Made by a program: the position numbers and the translations under genes. 64,000 bases of DNA from NCBI GenBank assembly GCA_019095985.1, contig CM032669.1:40090586-40154585 (forward strand), written 5' to 3'. The DNA comes from Streblospio benedicti (Eukaryota; Annelida; Polychaeta; Spionida; Spionidae). Of the stretch, positions 45,871-55,316 are shown in pieces. The stretch's first letter is position 1. Each line of letters begins with the position of its first letter. The notes below the pieces were generated by a model, which was not told the origin of the DNA, searched no databases, and worked only from the letters and a program-made list of their open reading frames with translations.

Positions 45871-46608
45871 CAGTACAACCTCATTTATACGGACACGTTG
45901 GGAAGCTGGAATGACATTCGGAAAATCGATATATCCGGATGATTGAGGGGCAGGGGTGGGCAAATGTAAGAAACCATGTATCATTGTATGTATACAACCA
46001 TGAGTGGCTATGGACGATAATAGGAGATTTTCAAGAAATACCTTGTAGAATGACTCCTCAATCACTTTGATTTGACGTTGATATATCGTAAAACAATATT
46101 CCTACAAAGACAATTTGATAGAACCTCTTTTTATAGACTGTGCATTGGACACACGTTCGTTGTGTACTAATGACGTGGTTATTGTGGTTAATAACACGCA
46201 TCAAATGCCGCGTGATTGTCCTCTGTAGTAGACTGATATTCCTGCATGTATGATAATAATTCAATTGAATATTTTTTATATCTTTTGTGCAAGTAACAAA
46301 GATATATTTTGCGATGACTAATTAAAACACACCATTATTTTGTTTGTAACTGACCAGAACAAAGCAATAGTCAATCAATCAGTGCTATTGTGGTGTGCAC
46401 TTGCCAAATGGAATAGAATGCCTTTTTGACAAAGGCTAATACCGCGTGCGTTGTGTTCGTCCGCTCCCGTGAATAAGTAAAAGACAATAGTTCGAGTCCA
46501 TACCTGATCTCCCGAAAATATACATCCGGAAAAATTGGGACTATAGCAGAACGTCCGGTTGATGGGAAAATCCGGATATTTGATATTCGGTTAAACGAGG
46601 TTGTACTG
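45871..46608. mobile_element. Tigger-type MITE
   Basis: Ends cagtacaacctcatttata and, in reverse complement, cagtacaacctcgtttaa; TA precedes the left end. 738 bp, no coding. Subterminal words atccgga recur near 45935, 46525 and 46572. The right flank is tcta instead of ta, so the target duplication is imperfect. Confidence 0.75.
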
Positions 46609-46729
46609 TCTATTTATTAAACAAAATATGACATACAAAAACTACTAGAAATGTGTATTTCAACACAGACATCAAGGCAACACATATACTGACTGCAGAT
46701 ATAGAGCTTACACCAATCATGAAATGAAA

Positions 46730-48450
46730 TTAATCTTGTAGATCTTTAAAAACGCGATGCAGAAATGCCAGTTTTCCTGCTTTTTCAACATCCAATCTTG
46801 TCCGCAGTGAACCATACATGTAGGTTTGCTTAAGGGTGCTGAATTGTCCCTCTAAACCAGCATTATTACATATATGCAAGATGCAAGCACAATTGCGACA
46901 TTAACCAGTTAAAACCAACTCTCTTGCCTGCCATCCAATATACGCTGGGAGACACTGCTCCAAGCTCTATGTCATAGGGCTCTGCATCTGCTAAGTACTC
47001 TGTAGCAGCAGATCCAGCATCAGGGTTTAGTTCTCTTATACCATCCAGTACAAGCTTTATATGCTTAGCAGATAATTTTTTGCCTCGATAACTTAGATCA
47101 AGAAGATTAGCAGCTAAAAAATTGGTATTTTCGAGCACTGATTTGCTGCGGTCCTTGGCCATATTTGAGGACTGATGTGTTGTTTAAGTCCGTAAGTTTT
47201 TCTAAAAGGTCTAACCACTTCTCTACATCCACAGCAATCGTTGCTGTGTTTGACTGTAAGGTATTCAAAACAGCAATAATTACATAAAAAAGTTTACTGT
47301 AATCCTTAGCAGCATTTCTAATGAGAATATTTTCTAAATATCTCCTTTCTTTATCATTATTATTACTAGCCGGCCCGCGTCCTACGGACGCAAATGGATA
47401 GTCCATTAATTTATTACGATTAATCTCAACAAAGGCGGGGGCGTTATGTAAAATTAGTAAATTCCTTAGCAGCGGAGTTGTTTACTTTTGAATGTTAATG
47501 AGAATGAACCATTTTCAGTGATTATGGGAACATTGAAAAGTAGGTTTCTAAAAAGCGGCACTGGTGGGTAAAAAATGTATCGAGATACGGGGCGCCGCTG
47601 AAAGCAAGGTCAGTAATTATATAAGTATTATTATCCAAAATTGCTGCTGCAATGTTAACTAGAACTGCCCAGTTGTCAACATACCATTGCAAAGTGTCTC
47701 TTAATGTACACCATCTTGTATCTGCTGGTAAGGGTGGCTTTGTAACATGCTTTTCCTTTAATTTTGAATAACAAGCATGGTTATTTCTAAAGAGTTTGCA
47801 AACGCTTGTAATTTTAGAAATTGTTGCAGATTGTTCAGCACTAATGTCTTTACCAAGTAGATTTAAGTTATGTGGTTGACAATGGTAAGTGACAATGTTT
47901 TTGTCTACTTTGGTACTTAATTCTCTGCGCATGGATTTCATATTGGCAGCACCATCGGTGCACATACTTGAAATAATCACACCAAAAATGTCTTCTGCTC
48001 TTTTGATACCATTAATCGTCCAATCAGTCATATATTGTATAGTATATGGATGCCTAGTAGTGTCTATTGTATCCACTAAATATGTTGTACCAGAAACTGT
48101 CACCGAAATACCAACTACAGGATTGTTGGTTAAATTGGACCATCCATCAATGCATAAAGTAGTGAATTTTCTATTTAAAGTATGTTGAATGTTCAAACTT
48201 TCCTCTTGATATACCTCATCAAGCAGGTCTCCTGCTACTTGCTTTCTTGTGGCCAATTGCACTCCTGGCCTGAGCATACTAAAAAGCTTTTTCCATGGAT
48301 CACTTTCCACCAAACTAAAAGACAAGTTTGTTGAAGCAATAGCTCTCATTAATTACCAATTGATCTCTTGTTGAATACTTTTATCAGTTTTTACTACAAA
48401 GGTAGATAGCTGATGCTTAGCTTTCTTTTGTGGCGGTTGACTGCTCTCTT
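46730..48450 (-). pseudogene. hAT transposase lacking its N-terminus
   Basis: Minus strand: KKAKHQLSTFVVKTDKSIQQ, a TAA at 48353-48355, then ASTNLSFSLVESDPWKKLFS and RKFTTLCIDGWSNLTNNPVV (first catalytic Asp), IISSMCTDGAANMKSMRREL (second Asp block), NIVTYHCQPHNLNLLGKDIS and RWCTLRDTLQWYVDNWAVLV. At 47625-47366 a Helitron-like element interrupts the frame, which resumes with NDKERRYLENILIRNAAKDY. After a shift near 47155 come NTNFLAANLLDLSYRGKKLS and, after another near 46870, the hAT dimerisation end NAGLEGQFSTLKQTYMYGSL, RTRLDVEKAGKLAFLHRVF and stop at 46730. The BED-finger N-terminus is missing; the gypsy fossil starts at the break near 48450. Confidence 0.85.
47366..47625 (-). mobile_element. 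Short Helitron-like element, copy 2, inside the hAT gene
   Basis: Same family as 19523-19931. The minus-strand 3' end has the gcgtcc/ggacgc hairpin, seven bases and CTAG (47366-47369) followed by T; the other end is tataattactgacc-type AT-rich text. The hAT reading frame (AAAILDNN | NDKERRY) fixes the insertion borders to within a few bases in a taataataat stretch. About 260 bp, shorter than copy 1. Confidence 0.75.
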
Positions 48451-50980
48451 GGTGCAACCCCACTTCGCCCTTGCCTACTCTGTGACCCACAAAATCAACC
48501 GTGTCAAAGCCTATCTCACACTTGGATGGTCTAAGAGTTAAACGGGCTGCTTGTACTTTACAAAGAAATATTCGTAATACTTCCAAATGTTCATACCATG
48601 ATTCTGTATGTACCAGACAATCGTCATGTAGTGGTCGACCCCTCGTAAATCCCCGATCAGCCTTCTCATCATTCTAGTGTATGAAGCACCTGAGTTCATT
48701 AAACCAAATGGCATCCTTAAAAACTCATAACACCCGTCCGGGGTCACAAAAGCAGTCTTCTTAATATCCTCTGTCCTCATAGGGATTTGCCAATACCCTT
48801 TCGTCATATCAAACTTAGAATAAACCCTATCATTACACACTCTGGCAAAGATGTCTTGAGGTTTCACTTTGGGTTCACAGTCAAACAATGTCTGCTTGTT
48901 ACACAGCCTATAATCAGTAGTCACTCGGTTGGTTTCATCCTTCTTACGCACTATCACTGGAGGGGCACTATAGGGTGAATCCGAATGTCTAATAATGCCC
49001 AATTTCAACATCTTGTCAACATTTTCCCTCAGAGACTCTCTGACACTGTACGGTATAGGATAAGGCTTCCTTCTGATAGGCTTGTCCGATATCATCTCTA
49101 TCTTATGCTCTACTAGTGTTGTTACACCCGGAACATCAGAGAACACATCCTCAAAGTCATATAACAATTTCTCCACCTTACATCTCTGCTTCGTAGTTAG
49201 CTTATCAGATATCATCGTGCACACTTTCTGTAGGCTGCACCCGGAAACTAGGCAACTCCAATAGGTCCTCCTCACACTCACCTCCGTCCTCGTCACCTTC
49301 TTCGTATTCAATCACTGCGGCACCGACTATCTCTAACATCGCACCTCCTTCCTCATCCTTCGTCAAACACTCCCTTTGGATATACTGCTTCAACAAATTA
49401 ATGTGATACGCCCTGACCTTACCATTCACACTGACTTTATAGTCATTCATTCCAACCACGTCAATCACATCATATGGCCCTTTCCACTGCATCAAAAGTT
49501 TATTCTTATCATTAGGCAACAAAACTAACACCTTGTCCCCAACCTGCAGTTTTCGTGGTCGCGTCTTCCGGTCATAGTAATGTTTGTAGCGGCCTTGTGC
49601 TTTGCCAAGATTCAAATGTGCCATCTCCAGAGTTTCTTCTAGCTTCTCCCTCAAATCGACAACATACTGATAACTGTTCTTTACTTCCTCGTCTCCCAGA
49701 TCCTCTGTCCACAGCTTTCTCAACACCTGCATAGGCCCTTTAACTGTTCTCCCGTACAATAACTCAAAAGGTGAAAAATTGTGCTATCCTGTGGCACCTC
49801 TCTGTAGACGAAGAGTAGTGCATTGACGTATTGGTCCCAGTCTGTAGGCTTTTCACTACATAGCTTCTTGAGCATCTGCTTCAATGTACCATTCCACTTC
49901 TCTACAAGCCCATTACACATAGGGTGATAGGGCGTCGTCGACATCTGCTTCACTGAAAGTAATCTGTTCACTTCAGCCATCACTTCTGACATGAATTGCG
50001 TTCCCAAGTCACTTAATATTTCTTCCGGAATTCCCACTCTACTATATATGTCGACCATAGCCTCCGCTACTGTAATAGTGTCACTATTCTTTAAGGGAAC
50101 CGCTTCGGGGTACCGGGACGCATGATCCACAGCTGTAAGTATGTATCTATGCCCTCTTTCTGATGCCAGGAATATGGGCCCTTTCAAATCATAGCTGCCC
50201 CTCTTGAAGGGTACATCGATAATGGGCAATTTCTCCAAAGGAGCAACACCTACTTTCCCTTTCTGTATAGTTCACTGGCATAATCACATGACTTACAATA
50301 CCTAGCTACGTCTGTGTTGACCCCTGGCCAGGAAAAATTGGACATGACCTTGTCAGTTGTCTTTTTCACACCAAGATGACCGCTCATAATAGAATCATGA
50401 GCATGTCCCAACACTTGTTCTCTCAGCACTGTCGGTACTACGACCTGCTTCACAGTCTTCCCCTGGTTCACCCACGGGTTTTCATACATCCTGTACAACA
50501 CACCATCCAAGACTTCATACCATGACTTGCCGTTCCCTTTCTCCCTCACCTCTGGGCATGACTGAAACTTAACCAAACTGCTGTCGCCCTGCTGCATTTC
50601 TCTCAATTTTGCCACCGTCACAACTTCTCCTGGACTAGACGGAACTTTCAACGGACTTATAATTTTGCCTCTCCTTGCTTGAGCTCTCGTCTCCATTGCG
50701 CCCGTCCATGCTTCATCAGGGTCTCCAGGTTGTCTAGCCCCTTCCACATTACCCACAATTAGATCATACAACGCATCGTCCAAACACAATGCTTCCACCT
50801 CTCCCTCTAAGTATGGTGTGCTAACCTTTCCTACAGCTACAGGCACCTTCGACATGGTTCTTATCTTCATCAAACTTCGGCAACTTCGGTGCCTTAGCCA
50901 TCATACTGTCGTTTCTTTCATTATCATTTACCCGCCGATATTGTAACTCCAACTCTTTCATTTCTTTCTCATGTTGTCGT
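48450..50980 (-). mobile_element. Ty3/gypsy-family fossil with integrase before RT (Gmr1-like order)
   Basis: All parts lie in minus orientation. In transcription order: a gag-like start with charged helix (50880-50980), the end of an aspartic protease domain (50730-50870), the integrase zinc-binding region (50250-50480), the integrase core (49730-50240), its C-terminal SH3/GPY-F-like part (49210-49700), then reverse transcriptase up to its catalytic region (48450-49310). RNase H, LTRs and most of gag are absent. Integrase ahead of RT is the order of the Gmr1-like branch of Ty3/gypsy, unlike the usual RT-first order. The copy is broken, with around five breaks, and truncated at both ends, against a hAT gene on one side and a kelch-like gene copy on the other. 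The text is still well readable, so it is not very old. Confidence 0.8.
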
Positions 50981-50999
50981 CTCTCTCTTTCCATACGCT

Positions 51000-51793
51000 C
51001 TCCTTTAGTTTGGGCAGAACAGAATGATAAACAAGACGCATCACGTCGGGCTCTTGGAACAGTTCGCTAGTATCTTTGGTCACATTGTCAATCGAATCAG
51101 ATGAACACTTCTTTAGGTTCACCAACTTCAACACATCCATCATCAGTGACTTCCTGTGCTCTTCATCTGCAGGCCCATCTAATAGCAGCGTACAAGATTT
51201 GGTCTCGAGTAGAAATACTTTTCCCTACATTATGAACAATATCAACAAATTCAGCTTAGAAGAGCTTCAAGAAATCCTCTGACATGGACACCATCCCAAA
51301 TTCAGATACCATTAGCATCTTTGCTTTTGCCGCAACTTCATCTAAGTGGAATGTTTCAGCGTTTTTCATCCAAACAATACAGTTCCCAGCTGTCACATTG
51401 CCCTCAATATAAAGCTCTAACTTCTTCTTCAGGTCATTCAATTGCAGCGATTCGCAAGCATCTAGCAGCGTCTCAACATCTTCCCACGGAAGGGATGGAC
51501 ATTTGCCATACATAAGTCATAACCTCCATGACATACTTCAATATACGAAAGTCAAAAGAGTTCATCTCAGCCTTTCCTTGCTGTACTTCCATCAGACCAG
51601 AGCTGAACATGGCTTCAAAATATGGACACGCAGCAGCCAGGATGGCTCGGTGACAATGCATCTCTTGACCTAGAGAGGAGAGGATGAAGTCTGTAAGTAA
51701 GGAGGTCTTTTGCTGCTTTGCCAGCTGATTGAGGATTAGGGATCCATAGCAGTTAAGATAGTTTGTGTGATTCGGCACATGATTGGAACTCAT
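51000..51793 (-). pseudogene. Kelch-like (BTB-BACK) gene copy, broken
   Basis: The exon starts after a tttttttag acceptor; ATG at 51793. BTB/POZ domain: TDFILSSLGQEMHCHRAILA, ACPYFEAMFSSGLMEVQQGK. BACK domain: LPWEDVETLLDACESLQLND, CIVWMKNAETFHLDEVAAKA, then FVDIVHNVGKSISTRDQILY and DEEHRKSLMMDVLKLVNLKK. KLHL proteins are substrate adaptors for CUL3 ubiquitin ligases, with BTB and BACK binding CUL3 and kelch repeats binding the target. Here no kelch repeat follows; at about 51000 the text passes into gypsy gag-like sequence. Lesions: a small deletion shifting the frame near 51508, a TAA near 51256, and another shift near 51190. So it is a pseudogene or a damaged exon whose remaining part was cut off by the retroelement. 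Confidence 0.8.
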
Positions 51794-51959
51794 TTTAATC
51801 TAAAAAAAAGAGAGGTATCGTAGATCTGTGTACAAGAAGTGGAAAACTTGGTCACATCTATGAACATTCACAAATCATCTGTCTATAGCCTAGTATCCGA
51901 TGCCCATCCTTGGCATACCTTATCACTGTTACCACAGATAGTTATATTAATTTTAGAAA
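51794..51959. other. Short stretch upstream of the kelch-like copy
   Basis: Intron-like sequence; no further exon recognised. Confidence 0.3.
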
Positions 51960-52150
51960 GGCTCTTAGCTGCTACGTTTACGCCTCACGCTCTGCTGGTG
52001 CTGCCTCACGTTCTTCCTTAGCTGCACACGCCTCACGCTCTTCTTTAGCTGCACGCGCCTGCGCCTCACGCTCTTCTTTCTCTTGCAAGCTCGCCATGAT
52101 GTCACGAAACGAGGCGTTCGTGGGTGTGGGCAAGGTGCGGAATTGCCCAT
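51960..52150 (-). repeat. Charged Ala/Glu/Arg repeat, gag-like or coiled coil
   Basis: Minus strand has imperfect 24-27-bp repeats of the word gaagagcgtgaggc, encoding MASLQEKEEREAQARAAKEE and repeats of EEREA. Such charged helices are common at the start of retroelement gag and in host coiled coils; the frame ends at a TAA near 51974. I cannot decide which it is. Confidence 0.45.
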
Positions 52151-52329
52151 AAATATACAATTAAATGTTATTAGAACTTTATTTACAGACAAAATGATTG
52201 AAAACAGGAAAAAAAAATGGTTGAGAAGATCCATGTTAATAATACACAAAAACGGTTGATACTACACAGACAATGTTCGCACAGTCATCTTGCTGCTCCT
52301 TGAATGCTTCCAGCAGCGAGTCCCTGTGT

Positions 52330-52412
52330 GGTCTTCGTTAGTACAGTGGTTAACACGTATGACCGGCAAGCAGGAGTTTCCTGCGTCGTAAGTTCGCGCC
52401 CCGGCCTCGGCA
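52330..52412 (+). other. tRNA-like / SINE-head-like unit
   Basis: The order ttagtacagtggtt (A-box-like), a hairpin gcaggagtttcctgc and agttcgcgcccc (B-box-like) resembles a tRNA gene or the head of a tRNA-derived SINE. The acceptor arms pair only over about four bases, so it is not a functional tRNA. Its tail could extend toward 52560. Confidence 0.35.
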
Positions 52413-52842
52413 GACTTCATGGCGCCAAAGAGTTACGTTGTGCGTCTGCCACTGTACTGCCGATTTCTACACAGTGTGTCGCTGCTGTCGAGTATATCAT
52501 ACAAGACGGTGGCGACACCAAGCTCGAGGTTCGGAAGCCTCGTTAAAAGGCGTGTCCCTTGTAGAGGAAAGCCACCCCTCTGCACGTAAAAGAACTCACC
52601 TAGTTTGAAAACTATAGCTAGTGTGATCCCTCCACAACCCCGAGACTCCGTTGGCTGCCTAGCCTGCCTCTGGAGGTCCATGTACCAACATGGCCTCCCT
52701 CTGCTATAATCATCAAAACTGATGGCTGTGGAGTATTCAATGAGATTCAGATTCCCTTTTACAGTCTTGGCAACAAGCATCCCCAATGATTATGTTTATC
52801 TATAATTTGACAGTGAGAACCAAGCTCATGTATTCATCTGTA

Positions 52843-53621
52843 ACAAAGTAAATATATACATGCTTGCCACATCATCAAGGAATGACATTAAAACCACAAA
52901 ACTATTCCTAAAATATAAATACATACATAATCAGTTTATAAATATTTGTAAGGATATAATTACCATCAATAAAGCTACTAGTAATTATTCAACAAGGTAT
53001 TTCAGACAACTGAATCATATACAATCAAACAGCAGTCATATGGCCTACATACCCTTATATACATAATCCTATAATACAAATATATGGTGCAGACCAGTTT
53101 ATGGTCTGCAAATCAAGTATGAAATATGAACTATATACACCTATATTCCTACATCCCCCCTAGTTCATATGTGAATAATTATCTCAAGACCATTGACCAG
53201 TCTCAAGTACATATCTCTTGGGAGGTTTGGCTGCCCGCCTCGGGCGAACAGTAGGGCAAGTGTCTGTTGGTACTCGGACATTTGCTTCTGTCTGATCTGT
53301 GTCCGAACAATCTATCTCAACTTGGTCAGGTAGACTATTATTGCTTTGTTCCTCTTCATTTTGAGTATCCGGTAAGGAAGATTCATGAGCAGTCTCAGGC
53401 GTCTGAGTGCTAGATGTTGGCAATCCAGAGTGAGCTTCGGGTGCAGGAGTGGTATCAGGCAAGGATGATGCTGGCATCACTGGGGGCAATTGTGAAGGTT
53501 TAATCTCAGTGCTAAACTGTTTAAACAATCTCAAAAAGCCGCAAGGTGACGCCATGCTGGCATTCTTATCAGATAATGATTGTTTGCTTGCGTGTCCACT
53601 ACCATGCCAGTGCGGTCCCAC
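52843..53621 (-). mobile_element. Ty3/gypsy-like fossil, 3' end with LTR
   Basis: A proline- and serine-rich tail ending in a basic RPRRAAKPPKRY block (53184-53621) looks like the end of a gypsy-type pol or a downstream protein. It is followed by a polypurine tract (ctaggggggat in minus orientation, 53153-53163) and then an LTR-like unit of about 310 bp with TGTAGG...GTTACA ends (52843-53152), containing a TATATAAG box. The upstream parts are missing and a LINE fragment takes their place. Broken; the single LTR prevents dating. Confidence 0.5.
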
Positions 53622-53768
53622 TTCTTAGGTGAGTATCCTATTTGGTTTTGTACAAATCTCAAAAATGGCCATTCCGTGGTCCGAGGCGGCCAGTCGCCCA
53701 TCGAGTTTTTATCAGATATTGATCATTTGCTTCCCATGCCAGTTCAGTGCTCCCACTTCCATGCCTCA
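53567..53768. repeat. Short direct repeat at the LINE/LTR-element junction
   Basis: 53567-53628 and 53709-53768 share ttatcagatantgat, tttgctt, ccatgccagt and cccactt. The pair brackets the point where LINE text ends and the gypsy-like tail begins, so it may be a trace of the event that joined them. Confidence 0.6.
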
Positions 53769-54760
53769 TGCCATTTTGGGTGTATGTTTTTGTTGCTGAA
53801 ACGTTCGATCCTATTGCCAGTTCATTATCATCAGAATTGGGTACGGATTCAGAGACTAAGTTTCCATCGACCAGGATGAAAACTCCTCCACCCAACAATC
53901 CCCGATCATTCCTGTACGCTACGTAGTTGCACGGGAAAACTTCATTAGTTTTTATGCCATCATGTAGCCAGGACTGAGCCACAAACAATGTCCGGCTTAA
54001 TATAACTCAAAGCGGTTTCTAATTCAGCTTTCTTCTTAACAACGCTTTGACAATTTATAGTTAAAATTCGAAGGTTCTCTTTCCGCGGAAGGTCATATGC
54101 TGATTTCGATCTGCTTTTACGTGAACCGACGCTGGTTTTTGAGTGTCTGGTCAGCCACTAGCATGAGACGGATGGCCCCTGCTACCACTGCGACTGGAGA
54201 GTACCCCGACTGGGCTACTAGTTTTTAGTGGACTAAAAACAGACAACAACAAATCAATTGACTCATCTAGTGGAGCGTAGTAATTTGATGTTTCTACTTC
54301 ATAGCTCCTGAATGTGGCGCAACTGTAATTCATGCTATCACACTTGAAACAGACCCAGCTGACGCCAGAGTTTTTCAGAGTCACGGGATGGTAGGTCAAC
54401 ACAGGTTTTATGATACCAGACTGAGCAGCCATCACAGGCAACAGCTTTGCAGTCCCAAGATACGTGTTGCTCGCAGCAACCACACGGGTAGATGTCGGCC
54501 GCTTTTAGGGGACCAGGATTTTGCTTAATGTCACCTGCACACAATAATAATAGTGCCAGAAAAAAGTTGACTACTGTCGGATTTACAGACTTTACACACG
54601 TAAATACGGGCATACGTTTATTTGACAATTTTGAAAGGCACGATAGTAAACTAATGTACTGGTTATTCAAACAATTTTGTGCCGATACTTGATCAACATC
54701 ACCAAAATTTCGGATGAAACATAAAAATATGAACGGAAGGACGATTCCAAAGACGGCCAT
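53660..54760 (-). pseudogene. CR1-like LINE with 2A peptide, PHD finger and APE endonuclease
   Basis: From ATG 54760: a hydrophobic start, then LLLLCAGDIKQNPGPLKAAD, where DIKQNPGP is a 2A-type ribosome-skipping motif. A PHD-like zinc finger follows (CGCCEQHVSWDCKAVACDGC, SVWYHKTCVDLP, and after a frameshift near 54370 VSWVCFKCDSMNYSC). The endonuclease begins NLRILTINCQSVVKKKAELE and continues with FVAQSWLHDGIKTNEVFPCN and YVAYRNDRGLLGGGVFILVD; another shift lies near 53985. It stops near 53660, so the rest of the endonuclease and all of RT are missing. Order 2A-PHD-APE is known from CR1-type LINEs of amphioxus, sea urchin and molluscs. The 2A motif would release the N-terminal leader during translation. 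Confidence 0.75.
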
Positions 54761-55316
54761 ATTTGTTTACAACTAGCGACAACCGCAAGATGGCGCCCTT
54801 ATCGAGTTCAGGAAATTCACAAAGTTTTCTGTCTTTTACGAGGTTGACTAAGCTTCTGTCTTCATTTGCACCACGTTGTAGAATTGGTTGAATATTGTTC
54901 TATGTATCCGAAAACTTATGAGGTCCAAACAAGTAGGTATGATATATTTTGGATAAAAGGATGACTATCATCTTTACATATTCGAAAAGCTGCATGCAAT
55001 AGGGGATTTATAGTATTTGTTTGCAATCTGTGCCAATAGCATATTTCATTTATATATGCTTGCAGTTGAATAGGAAATCTATTTAATTCCTTCATAACTG
55101 CTGTTGTACTTGCAAATTTAGAAACCCCTATTACATACTTACATAGTTGCTATGTACACATTCATATTTTTTTTTTCATTTCATGATTTGTTATCAAGCA
55201 ATTGTCAGAAAAGTTCTTATTTGAATAAATTAAATCTATTTTGTCCTGACTACTATTCAATTTTACTAACACCTCCCCTTTAGATTTTAGTACTTTGATT
55301 TCATCAATTTTTATCG
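54761..55316. other. Between two LINEs
   Basis: A minus-strand piece at 55170-55316 reads EIKVLKSKGEVLVKLNSSQD, protein-like but unassigned; it could be ORF1-type LINE text. Nothing else recognised. Confidence 0.3.
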
